A stretch of DNA of 53,764 nucleotides from Chloroflexota bacterium. Lineage in GTDB: Bacteria > Chloroflexota > Anaerolineae > J102. The notes under the pieces are model-generated. The model had not been told where the DNA came from, made no database searches, and saw nothing but the letters and a program-made list of their open reading frames with translations. Positions 26,674-34,754 of this stretch are shown here, piece by piece (the stretch's first letter is position 1; each line of letters begins with the position of its first letter). Position numbers and translations under genes: made by a program. The stretch is taken from the NCBI GenBank assembly GCA_013152585.1, contig JAADGC010000157.1:1-53764 (forward strand). Reading direction: 5' to 3'.

Positions 26674-27395
26674 GACGAGGTGGCAGAGTCTGTCTGAAAA
26701 CGATAGCCCCGGCCACGAATCGTGACAATGAGACGCGGCTGGGATGGGTTCTCTTCGATTTTTTCGCGCAGCCGGCGCACACCCACCTCCACCAGATTGG
26801 TGGACCCAGAGAATTCGTAGCCCCAGACTTCTTTGAAGAGTTGTTGCTTGCTGAGAATGGTGTCGGGATACGTCATAAAATAGCGCAGCAGCTTAAATTC
26901 AATCGGCGTCATATCCACAGACTGCCCCCTGACTGCTACATGATGGTTGCGATCATCGATTTCGATATCGACCATACGCAGAACGGGGCGGTTGTTCTCT
27001 TCATCGTGCATCCAGCGCACGCGGCGCAGGATGGCCTCGATGCGGGCCGAGACTTCGCGGAAGGTGAAGGGTTTGGTGATGTAATCGTCGGCGCCCAACT
27101 TAAAGCCGCGTACAATATCATCGGAGGTGCCCAGGGCTGTGAGAATGACCACCGGCACGTCGGATTCGCTGCGGATTTCTTTCAACACGTCAAAGCCATC
27201 TTTGCGCGGCATCATCACATCCAGGATCACCAGATCAAAGGGCCCTTCCTGCTGGAATTTTTCAATCGCAGCCTGTCCATCATAGGCGGTGATAACTTCA
27301 TATTGGTTATTGAGGAGACTCAGCTTGACAAGATTGCGCAGGGGAGCTTCGTCTTCGGCAATAAGAACGCGTATGGAAATAGAAGGATCGGCCAT
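26670..27395 (-). CDS. OmpR/PhoB-family response regulator
   Basis: 241 residues. The receiver domain has acidic pair Glu14-Asp15, phosphoacceptor Asp59 (LVILDVMMP), Thr86 and Lys108 (KPF). The C-terminal winged helix is of PhoB type (MTPIEFKLLRYFMTYP, SGSTNLVEVGVRRLREKI, IRGRGYRF). No histidine kinase lies anywhere in the window, so it is an orphan. It sits between ruvC and ruvA and overlaps ruvA by ATGA. Confidence 0.95.
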   Translation of the reverse strand: MADPSISIRVLIAEDEAPLRNLVKLSLLNNQYEVITAYDGQAAIEKFQQEGPFDLVILDVMMPRKDGFDVLKEIRSESDVPVVILTALGTSDDIVRGFKLGADDYITKPFTFREVSARIEAILRRVRWMHDEENNRPVLRMVDIEIDDRNHHVAVRGQSVDMTPIEFKLLRYFMTYPDTILSKQQLFKEVWGYEFSGSTNLVEVGVRRLREKIEENPSQPRLIVTIRGRGYRFQTDSATSS

Positions 27396-27446
27396 GAGAG
27401 GTAGGGTGGAATCAGATAGAAACCTGGGGGGGCAAGGCTGATGGGA

Positions 27447-27953
27447 TTATTGCGACGATAGTTGCAAAAACCTTGCTGAATGATAATGGCAGATGGCGAT
27501 GGCCAAGGCATCGGCAGCATCGTCTGGTTTGGGGATGGTGTCGAGGACTAAAAGCAGGCGCACCATCTCCTGTATTTGTTTTTTGGAAGCGCCACCATAA
27601 CCGGTGACAGCCTGTTTGATTTGGGTTGGTTTGTATTGGTAAAGGGGGGTATCGCTTTGGGCAATGGCAAGCAGCACGACGCCACGGGCATGACCTACGC
27701 TGAGAGCGGTGCGGGCGTTTTTGGAAAAGAAGAGTTCTTCTACGGCGACAGCCCGGGGATGGTGCTGCTGAATCAGATCGACAACGGATTGGTAGATGTG
27801 GATGAGTCGAACATGGAGGGGCTCGGTGGAAGGGGTGCGGATCACGCCGTAGTCGATGGCTTGCAAGGCGTCGTCATCGGTGCCGCGAACCAGGCCAAAG
27901 CCGGTGATGGCTGTGCCGGGGTCGATGCCCAAAATGCAGTGATCGGCACTCAT
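27447..27953 (-). CDS. ruvC: Crossover junction endodeoxyribonuclease RuvC
   Basis: Resolves Holliday junctions by paired nicks. The RNase H-like catalytic acids are visible: Asp11 (GIDPGTA), Glu72/73 (AVEELFFSKN) and the Asp145/Asp148 pair (KPDDAADALA). Length 168 is normal. It overlaps the yebC stop by ATGA and is followed after about 50 nt by the response regulator. Confidence 0.95.
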   Translation of the reverse strand: MSADHCILGIDPGTAITGFGLVRGTDDDALQAIDYGVIRTPSTEPLHVRLIHIYQSVVDLIQQHHPRAVAVEELFFSKNARTALSVGHARGVVLLAIAQSDTPLYQYKPTQIKQAVTGYGGASKKQIQEMVRLLLVLDTIPKPDDAADALAIAICHYHSARFLQLSSQ

Positions 27954-28705
27954 GCCGCGTCCAACTGGGCCAGAAGTTCCTCGCTCATGGCAAGATTGGA
28001 ATGGAGTTTTTGTACATCGTCGAGATCTTCCAGGCTTTCGATCATGTTGAGTACTTTCATGGCGTGTTGTGGCGACAGTTCGATTTCGGTTTTGGGAACC
28101 ATTGTCAATTCGGCTTCTTCTATGATGACGCCGTTTTGGCTTAAAGAGTCGCGCACGGCGGCCAAAAGAGTATCTTCGGTAATGACTTCGGCCGTACCGT
28201 CATCGTTCCAGTCTACATCTTCGGCCCCGGCTTCCACGGCTAACAGGAAAAGGTCTTCTTCGTTGAGCCCCTCGGTTTTGACAATGATCTGACCTTTGCG
28301 ATCGAATTGCCAGGCAACGGCCCCGGCAGCGGCCATGCTACCGCCGCTGCGGCTAAACATGTGCCGGACTTCGGCTACGGAACGATTGCGGTTATCGGTC
28401 AACACTTCTACCAGGACGGCAATACCGTGTGGGCCGTAGCCTTCGTAAATGGCTTCCTCGAAATCCTGACCTTTTTCTAGCCCGGCGCCGCGGTTGATGG
28501 CCCGTTGTAAATTGTCCTTAGGCATGTTTGCAGCCCGGGCTTTATCCAGGATCAGGCGCAGACGGATGTTGTTGTCGGGGTCAGGGCCGCCATGACGGGC
28601 GGCTGTTTCCAGTTCGCGGGCAATTTTGGTGAATATTTTGCCTCTTTTGGCATCGACAACAGATTTACGGCGTTTGATGTTCGCCCATTTGCTGTGACCA
28701 GACAT
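27950..28705 (-). CDS. yebC: YebC/PmpR family protein
   Basis: 251 residues starting with the signature MSGHSKWANIKRRK. YebC proteins were first described as DNA-binding regulators and more recently as translation factors that help ribosomes at proline stretches; the role here is by family. The conserved blocks KARAANMPKDNLQRAI and YEGYGPHGIAVLVE are intact. The ATG at 28705 is fixed by the family N-terminus, although the frame stays open about 100 codons upstream. Co-transcribed with ruvC, as in many bacteria. Confidence 0.95.
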   Translation of the reverse strand: MSGHSKWANIKRRKSVVDAKRGKIFTKIARELETAARHGGPDPDNNIRLRLILDKARAANMPKDNLQRAINRGAGLEKGQDFEEAIYEGYGPHGIAVLVEVLTDNRNRSVAEVRHMFSRSGGSMAAAGAVAWQFDRKGQIIVKTEGLNEEDLFLLAVEAGAEDVDWNDDGTAEVITEDTLLAAVRDSLSQNGVIIEEAELTMVPKTEIELSPQHAMKVLNMIESLEDLDDVQKLHSNLAMSEELLAQLDAA

Positions 28706-29072
28706 AAGTGCTCCGTAGATGTATAGGATTGTGTCGTTGCGGCTGGGTGCTGGCACGAAGAGGCCGCATACGGCAGGGAATTTTGAATCTGTACCACCGC
28801 GATGATGCGTTAGCGCATCGATTATACCACAGTAGACGGCAACAAGGCTCAACGCACCCATAGCATCCAATGGCCGATGGTCCGAGGCTTCGTTGCCCAC
28901 GCCGACGGCTTGCAGGGTTCGCCAGAGTTGGCGGCATTGGCGCCTGAGCGCGATCACGCCGATCCCCTGGCACGAATCGGGCAATTGCTGCCATTTCCCC
29001 ATGGCGCCGGCCATACCCAAAGCGCTTGCCCCTCTGACCCGTGCCAGAGAGGCAATGAAGTGGTGGCGGTGC
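28706..29072. other. Intergenic region upstream of yebC
   Basis: The yebC-proximal part holds a minus-strand promoter candidate (28821-28826) and the hairpin GATGCG-TTAG-CGCATC (28805-28820) at the presumed transcript start. The distal 200 bases are GC-rich and open in the yebC frame, with no recognisable protein features; they could be a decayed gene fragment. Confidence 0.45.
28805..28826 (-). promoter_or_regulatory. -10 element and start-proximal hairpin of yebC-ruvC operon
   Basis: TATAAT on the minus strand at 28821-28826 places the start near 28814, inside a six-base-pair hairpin. The best -35 (TTGAGC) has a 20-base spacer, so the promoter is only moderately supported. The leader would be about 110 nt. 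Confidence 0.45.
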
Positions 29073-31571
29073 TTATTGGCCTTCTATGAAATTTTGCGCC
29101 CAGGTGAGAGGATAGCGCATTTTCAGAGGCGTCCCCACCTGATAAACAGCTTGCGCCAGAGGTTCTGCCTGTCCTGGACGATAGACTTGCACCAGGAAGA
29201 GCTGGTCTTTTTGGTTGGCGCGGGTGCGGAAGAGTTGCTGCCCGCCGCCAATGCCTCCGGTCTTGATCGCGGTCACATCAACCCGTTCGAATTGCACCAG
29301 ATCATCTGTCGCACCCGTTTGGCGATAACGGACGATGAGCAGCTCTTCGCGGGGTGAGAAGCCAGCGACGCTGATGATGGCCGGGGTGCCTTCCTGCGGG
29401 GAGCGGGGCTGGACAACGACATGTGGCTGCTGTGGTTTGACCACATCGAAGCTGCCTTTGAACGTCTTCCCGCCGCCGCGAATGGAAACTTTATAGGTTC
29501 CCAGTTTCTCATCATTGAGCGCATACCAGTAGGCGTCGGCATAGCCTTCGGCATCGGCACGGACGCTGAGAATGACATGCACACCGTTGGGCGGCGTGAC
29601 TGTGACGCGGAAGCTGGTGTCAGCCGCGAAACCGTGCATGAGCAGGGCCACAAAGGTGCCGCGGGGCAGGGTGTCGGGGACGAGACAGATGGCCGGTTGC
29701 TGCGCCGGCGCGTCGGGACAGGTGGGTCTGGCGCCGTCGGCGGCCGGCAGACTGACGTTGAGCGGGGGTATTTCGGCGGGTGTGGTCGCAGCCTGAGGCG
29801 TCGGGCTGGCCGGGGTTGAGGACGGCGTCGGGGTGGGGGTTGGCGGTACGGGCGTGGGCCCGGGCTCGGTGGCAGCGACCACAGCGCCTTCGGTGCGCCC
29901 CAGATAGAGGGTATAGAATTCAAGGCTGGGATTCGGCTCGCTGTTGTAGCTGAAGAAGTCGAGGGCGCTGGCGGCCAGATCGACGCCGGAGAACTGGAAG
30001 GCGGGGCCGCCTTGTGCCACGACTGCATAGTCGCCACTTTCGAGGGCGAAAGCCTGAATGAAGTCGCCTTTGTACGCCCCCCATCTGTTGGTTTGCACCT
30101 GCCATTCTTTGATTTTGGCGCCGTTGCCTTGGGCGTCGAGCGCATACAATGCCAGTTGCACCTGACTTCGGGCGGGGAAGCCACTCAGGTTGAGTTGGCC
30201 GCCGACGCTGATGGTGTAGTTATGGGGGAAGACGAGCACGTGCGGGCTGGAGGTGGGCTGGATTTTGAAGTTGAGCTTGGCTTTGCCGCTGCTGTTTTCG
30301 GCGACGATGCGGTACTTGCCTGCGCCTTCACCCGGTGCCGAATACCAGCGGAAGAGGGCCGTGCCACTGGCGTCGGCCGTAATGGGGAAGGTGGTCGTAT
30401 CGTTATTGGCCTGCGTGACGGTGAACTGAATGATATTGCCGGGGGCGAATCCGCTGGCGCAGCCATGCCACCACTGGCCGATCTCGCCGGCGCTGGGCCA
30501 AAGCCGCAATTGGGGGCTGTCGGCAGGGACACAGGCCGGGAGTTCGACCGTGGGCAGGTGTACCTGGATGGTTGACGGCAGGCCGCCACCAACTGCCACG
30601 GGTTGGGGTTCCGGCGGTATGGCTTCTTCGGACGGCACCAGGGGGGTGTCCGGGGCCGTTGGCGTGGCCTCGGCGCCGGTGCCGGCGATCTCGGTGTCGG
30701 CGGACAGGGGGCGGGTGATATTGACAGCCACAACAAGATTTTCTTGTGCGGGCAATTTCAGGGAGGGCGGAGCGCCCAGATCCACTTCGGCGGGCAGGAG
30801 CAGGAGCATGTAAGGGCCGGCGGGCAGATCGGCTACATCGAGTTCGAGATCCGCACGACCGCTGTCATCGGCAGAGAGGCGGGTGGAGATGAGCAGCACG
30901 GCTTCGGCGATGTTGGGCTGGGCTGTGTTGGGGCCGGTGATGCTGTACAGGGCGAAGCGGGCGGAGCCGTTGGTCGCCAATCCCCCAATGCTGGCGCGAA
31001 TGAGCTGGGCATTATCGCTCAGGGGTTCGCTGAGGGCGATGAAGGGCTGAGAAGCTGCCTGGACGTTGAACGTGGTTTGGGCTGACAGGTCTTCGCTCTG
31101 GGCCGTCAATGTCCACATGCCGGCCGGATCGGCAGGTGTAAGCCGCAGCGAGAAGGGAGCTACGGTGAGGCCGTCCTGCACAAAGCTGAGGGATGGCGTG
31201 CTGTGGCTGACGCCAGCGGGGTCAACCAAGTTGAAGTCAACGGTAGCACCATCGGCTGCCCCCACAGCACAAAAGAGATAGTTGAACCCGGGCACCAATC
31301 CGCTGGCAGGCTGCGGCCCTGAACGCAGTTGGAACGTATCGGGACTGCCTTCCAGGCATGCTGGGTCGATGGCAGGGCGCATCGTGTTTTCGATGCGGAT
31401 CGACAGGGGCGCCTGGCTGGTGCGCGTGGGTAAGGCGGGTTCGGGCGTGGTTTCGGGGGTAATGGCAGCGGCAGGCGTGGCTTTGTCTTCAGGATTGGAG
31501 CACCCTGCCAGCACGATGACGACCATCAGGACTGCCACGAGCAACCAGATGGAGGGGTGTTTTTGCGACAT
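29073..31571 (-). CDS. Large lipoprotein with repeated beta domains
   Basis: 832 residues. A signal peptide ends in the lipobox LAGC (Cys24), so it is predicted to be lipid-anchored outside the membrane. The rest consists of beta-rich segments with a Pro/Thr-rich linker around residues 555-600. Two stretches look like the same domain: one with GFAPGNIIQFTVT, SGTALFRWYSAPGEGAGKYRI and another with GFAADTSFRVTVTP, GYADAYWYALNDEKLGTYKVSI. This is an Ig/MG-like pattern of surface proteins. No catalytic motif was recognised. It is third in an operon with a TPR protein and a double solute-binding lipoprotein. Confidence 0.7.
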   Translation of the reverse strand: MSQKHPSIWLLVAVLMVVIVLAGCSNPEDKATPAAAITPETTPEPALPTRTSQAPLSIRIENTMRPAIDPACLEGSPDTFQLRSGPQPASGLVPGFNYLFCAVGAADGATVDFNLVDPAGVSHSTPSLSFVQDGLTVAPFSLRLTPADPAGMWTLTAQSEDLSAQTTFNVQAASQPFIALSEPLSDNAQLIRASIGGLATNGSARFALYSITGPNTAQPNIAEAVLLISTRLSADDSGRADLELDVADLPAGPYMLLLLPAEVDLGAPPSLKLPAQENLVVAVNITRPLSADTEIAGTGAEATPTAPDTPLVPSEEAIPPEPQPVAVGGGLPSTIQVHLPTVELPACVPADSPQLRLWPSAGEIGQWWHGCASGFAPGNIIQFTVTQANNDTTTFPITADASGTALFRWYSAPGEGAGKYRIVAENSSGKAKLNFKIQPTSSPHVLVFPHNYTISVGGQLNLSGFPARSQVQLALYALDAQGNGAKIKEWQVQTNRWGAYKGDFIQAFALESGDYAVVAQGGPAFQFSGVDLAASALDFFSYNSEPNPSLEFYTLYLGRTEGAVVAATEPGPTPVPPTPTPTPSSTPASPTPQAATTPAEIPPLNVSLPAADGARPTCPDAPAQQPAICLVPDTLPRGTFVALLMHGFAADTSFRVTVTPPNGVHVILSVRADAEGYADAYWYALNDEKLGTYKVSIRGGGKTFKGSFDVVKPQQPHVVVQPRSPQEGTPAIISVAGFSPREELLIVRYRQTGATDDLVQFERVDVTAIKTGGIGGGQQLFRTRANQKDQLFLVQVYRPGQAEPLAQAVYQVGTPLKMRYPLTWAQNFIEGQ

Positions 31572-31615
31572 GATGGGACCTCCGAGGGGGAGAAGTGGAA
31601 AGATGATATCCGGGA

Positions 31616-33052
31616 TTAGCCGTTGGCTTGATCGATTTCGGTTTGAATTTGCTGGATGACGTCTGCCAGGTCGGGCATGCGCTGTTGTAGATCAGAAAGA
31701 TCGCGGTAGGCAACGCCGAAGTAGGTGCTGCGAGTAAGCACGTCGTCGATGCTGAGGGTCAGATCGATGGCTTCACGATAGGCGGTTTGAGCGGCGGCGG
31801 TTTGGCCGGCGGCCAGCAGGAGCAGGGCTTCGTTAAAGGCCAGGTCGGGCCGGTCGGGGGCTTGCTGACGGGCGGCGGCACTGGCCCGCACCGCCGTTTC
31901 GAAGTCTCCGGCCATGTACGCAGCCCAACCCAGATTAGCCTGGACGTAGATGTCGTCGCCACCAAGGAGCAACGCCTGCTGGAAGTCCTCCTGGGCTTTG
32001 GCAAATTCACCCCGGTCCAGAAGCTGGTAGCCGCGGCTGAAATAGACAGAGGCCAGGGCCGGGGATGGGACTGGGGACTGCGCCTGCAACAGGGCGAGGG
32101 CGCGCTGGTAATGAGTGAGCCCGATGGCAACGTCGTCCTTTTGAATTTCGATCTGGGCCAGGGCAAAGTAGATGCGCCAGTCGCTGTCGTGGTTGCGCAG
32201 GGTTCGCCGCAGGGTGGTTTCGGCCTGATCCAGATTCCGCAGTTGTGCCTGCGCAGCGGCAAGGCCCAGCACGGGTGTGGGATCGCCGGGATTGAGGCGA
32301 ACGGCGTCGCTGAAAAGATCAAAGGCTGCCTGCCAGTTGCTCTGAACCGGGCCGGCGATGATGCCGAGTTGCCAGTCAATGGCCGCACTGAAGCGGTCCA
32401 TTTCGCTGCGGTCGGTGAGGGGAACAGCGGGTGGCAGCAGGCTTTTGGCGCTGCGCAGAGCGGGCAATGCTTCCTGGTAACTTCCCTGCCAAAAACTGCT
32501 TTGGGCCTGAATCCAGTCTTGCAGGTAGCGCAGGGGACTTTCGTTGCCGAGGGGGGCATAAAGATGATAGCGGGCAGGTTTCGATGGTGGGAAGAGGGCA
32601 ATCACGTCGTTGCTTGTCGGATCGGCTGCGGGAGGGGGCGTGTGCGGCGGGATGAAGACGACATCGGCGTGGATGCTGGTGGTGTCGTAGGAGCCGGTCA
32701 CCAGAAGGCGCGGATGATAGGCAGCGATGAGATTGGGGATCGATTCTGGCAGCGGGGCGCGGGGGAGCATCTCGATGCGGGTGTTGGCCGCTGGCTGCTG
32801 TTGCAGATCGTTGGCGAGCGCACCCCCGATGGGTTGCGGCTCGCCACCCTCGCGCACGAAGGCGGCAACGATGATGAGAAATTCGTTGTCTTGGGCTGGC
32901 GCCAGGTTGAGTGCTGTCTCTGGAGGCGGGCCGGTGCGCCGCGACCAGGCGACGGTGATTGCAATGATGCTTGCAAGCACAATCATGCCGGCGATGACGA
33001 CGAGAAGGCGCTTACGCCGTGGTGGTGTCAATGGGGTGGGGGAAGGAGTCAC
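31616..33052 (-). CDS. Membrane-anchored TPR protein
   Basis: 478 residues: short cytoplasmic N-terminus, one transmembrane helix (LLVVIAGMIVLASIIAITVAW), a domain of about 110 residues and then a TPR array covering roughly residues 180-460 (AAFDLFSDAVRLNPGDP, YFSRGYQLLDRGEFAKAQEDF, AQTAYREAIDLT). The middle domain (NEFLIIVAAF, LLVTGSYD) resembles nucleotide- or effector-like alpha/beta modules but was not identified. It starts inside the end of the SBP gene (ATGA), so the two are coupled. Confidence 0.75.
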   Translation of the reverse strand: MTPSPTPLTPPRRKRLLVVIAGMIVLASIIAITVAWSRRTGPPPETALNLAPAQDNEFLIIVAAFVREGGEPQPIGGALANDLQQQPAANTRIEMLPRAPLPESIPNLIAAYHPRLLVTGSYDTTSIHADVVFIPPHTPPPAADPTSNDVIALFPPSKPARYHLYAPLGNESPLRYLQDWIQAQSSFWQGSYQEALPALRSAKSLLPPAVPLTDRSEMDRFSAAIDWQLGIIAGPVQSNWQAAFDLFSDAVRLNPGDPTPVLGLAAAQAQLRNLDQAETTLRRTLRNHDSDWRIYFALAQIEIQKDDVAIGLTHYQRALALLQAQSPVPSPALASVYFSRGYQLLDRGEFAKAQEDFQQALLLGGDDIYVQANLGWAAYMAGDFETAVRASAAARQQAPDRPDLAFNEALLLLAAGQTAAAQTAYREAIDLTLSIDDVLTRSTYFGVAYRDLSDLQQRMPDLADVIQQIQTEIDQANG

Positions 33053-34434
33053 TGCTGGGGCCAGAGTTCGATGGGATAGGGGGGATCGCCGCCAAAGTAT
33101 TGGCTGTGCAGCTTGGCGAGGAAGCCATCGCTCGCCATATCCTGCAAAGCGAAGTTGACAGCATCGCGCAGGGAGCTGTCGTTGGCAGGCAAGGCAAAAG
33201 CCAACGGCAGGGTGGGGCCCTGCCGCCCGGGAGCCAGGATGGCATCGGGGATGTGGGCCGCCACCATGCGGGCGGCCGGATAGCCCTGCACCAGGATGGC
33301 ATCGACTTTGTTATCGAGTAGCAGCGGTATGGCTTCTTCGGGGGTGGCAACCGGGTAGAGTATGGGCTCGACGCCGAGTTCGGCGAGTGCGGCTGCATAC
33401 AGGGCGCTGCTGCTGGGCGTTTGCAGCAGGGCCAGCGGTCGATGGTGCAACTGGTCGAGTCTGGTCACGTTGCTACCAGGCCGGGCCACCAGAGCCAGGC
33501 CGTCGGCATAAAAGGTTTGTGAGAAATCGACCCTGCTTTCCTGCTCCCAGCTATGCACCAGCGGCCCCAGATAGATGTCGAAAGCGTCGAAGTTGAGTGT
33601 GGGGGGCTGGAGATAAGCCCTAAGCTGGGGCTGAGCGTTGCCGCTGAGGCGGCGACTCAGTTCGCGGGCCAGATCGGGCAGATAACCGCTGGCGCTATCG
33701 CCTGCCACATCAGAGCTGAAAACACTGTCTTGCAGATAGGCAATGCGCAGTACCCGGCCTGCTTGCAAGCGCGAGGCTTCGGGGACGGGTTGGGAGCGAG
33801 CGCAGAGGGTGGCGATATCGGGTAACGGAGGCAGCCAAAGTTCGGGAGTGAAAATGGGCGCAGCGCCGGTGGCAGTCTGCACCAGAGCCTGCCACTGTCC
33901 CCCAGACACCATCTCTTGCAGGCTGAGATTGACACTATCGCGCATGAGGCTGTCGTTGCTGGCCACGCCGATGGCGACGGGCTGGCCGTCCTGCAGCCAG
34001 TAGGTTTGGCTGAAGTCGATCTCGGCCTCGGCGGCGCGGGTGTGAATCAGCCCGCCCATCAGCAGATCCACGCGGCCGGCCGCAAGGTCAGCCGGGGAGG
34101 CATCGATGCGCCAGGCCAGGGCATTGGCACGCCCTGTCCATGCCCGCGCCAGGGTTTCGGCCAGCATGATGTCGAGCCCGTTGGGACCGGCCTCGGTGGC
34201 AGGGAGCACGAACGGCGCCTGCGCCTGGGGGAGTAGGCCGATTAGCAGGCTTTGGCGCTGCAGTACGCGGTTAAATGCGCCCTGAGCGCCTGGTAACCGT
34301 GGGGTGGGGCTGGGCGTGGGCGTGGGGGCTGCGGGCGGTTCGGGCGTGGGTGTGGGACTGAGAGGAGCCACAACATAAGAGCACCCTGCCAGAAGCAACG
34401 CACAACAAAGAATGATCAAAGTATGATGACGCAT
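33049..34434 (-). CDS. Lipoprotein with two tandem type-3 solute-binding domains
   Basis: 461 residues with lipobox LAGC near residues 14-18 and a Pro/Thr linker. Two periplasmic-binding domains of SBP_bac_3 type follow: about 55-240 (LAETLARAWTG, GRVDLLMGGLIHTRAAEAEIDFSQTYW) and 255-460 (YLPDLARELSRRLSG, FDIYLGPLVHSWEQESRVDFSQTFY, DNKVDAILVQGY). The repeated IDFSQTY/VDFSQTF motif marks the duplication. Such domains bind amino acids or related polar ligands. No permease or ATPase is nearby, which suggests sensing rather than transport (inference). The ATG at 34434 is fixed by the signal peptide. Confidence 0.8.
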   Translation of the reverse strand: MRHHTLIILCCALLLAGCSYVVAPLSPTPTPEPPAAPTPTPSPTPRLPGAQGAFNRVLQRQSLLIGLLPQAQAPFVLPATEAGPNGLDIMLAETLARAWTGRANALAWRIDASPADLAAGRVDLLMGGLIHTRAAEAEIDFSQTYWLQDGQPVAIGVASNDSLMRDSVNLSLQEMVSGGQWQALVQTATGAAPIFTPELWLPPLPDIATLCARSQPVPEASRLQAGRVLRIAYLQDSVFSSDVAGDSASGYLPDLARELSRRLSGNAQPQLRAYLQPPTLNFDAFDIYLGPLVHSWEQESRVDFSQTFYADGLALVARPGSNVTRLDQLHHRPLALLQTPSSSALYAAALAELGVEPILYPVATPEEAIPLLLDNKVDAILVQGYPAARMVAAHIPDAILAPGRQGPTLPLAFALPANDSSLRDAVNFALQDMASDGFLAKLHSQYFGGDPPYPIELWPQQ

Positions 34435-34519
34435 AGGGGCGAGAAGGGTGAGATAAAGGGGGCGGCTCCTGATAGGGTGAGGAGAACCGAGAGAAGAGGA
34501 CAATGGGACAGCAAGGGGC

Positions 34520-34548
34520 ATTGTATCAGTTATAGGCACAAAAAACAA
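34520..34548 (-). promoter_or_regulatory. Promoter of the SBP/TPR/lipoprotein operon
   Basis: On the minus strand TTGTTT, a 17-base spacer and TACAAT preceded by TGA (extended -10). The start near 34513 gives a leader of about 80 nt before the first gene. Confidence 0.5.
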
Positions 34549-34564
34549 CAAGGCATATTCCCAG

Positions 34565-34708
34565 GGGTGCGTCCCAGGAAATTGGGCGTAAGGTTGGAGG
34601 TGGCGCTGCGGCGCATCACGGATGCGCCGAGCGCTTCCTTTTTTTGTGTGTTGGCCGCATCCATCATGATGCGACCAACACACGCCACCAAAAACATGGG
34701 ACGCACCC
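34565..34708. repeat. 144-bp element with 12-bp terminal inverted repeats and two internal hairpins
   Basis: The ends are GGGTGCGTCCCA and TGGGACGCACCC, a perfect 12-bp inverted repeat. Inside are the hairpin at 34603-34634 and a second at 34646-34683 with a 9+6 bp stem (GTGTGTTGG/CCAACACAC and CGCATC/GATGCG). It carries no ORF. Its left part (CCCAGGAAATTGGGCG) resembles 26009-26023. The layout is MITE-like or that of a structured RNA. Confidence 0.6.
34603..34645 (+). terminator. Orphan terminator-like hairpin
   Basis: GCGCT plus GGCGCATC, loop ACG, GATGCGCC plus AGCGC, then TTCC and seven T. On the plus strand this is a textbook intrinsic terminator, but both neighbouring genes read the other way, so no known transcript ends here. 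Confidence 0.5.
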
Positions 34709-34754
34709 TTTCCAGGGGCTGGCGTTTCGATTTTGGATTGGCTGCAAGGCGTTG

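Noticed and set aside
28706-29020. Upstream extension of the yebC frame
   Set aside because: YebC proteins start at MSGHSKW, and the extension passes through the -10 element and hairpin; it may be a gene remnant but cannot be supported.
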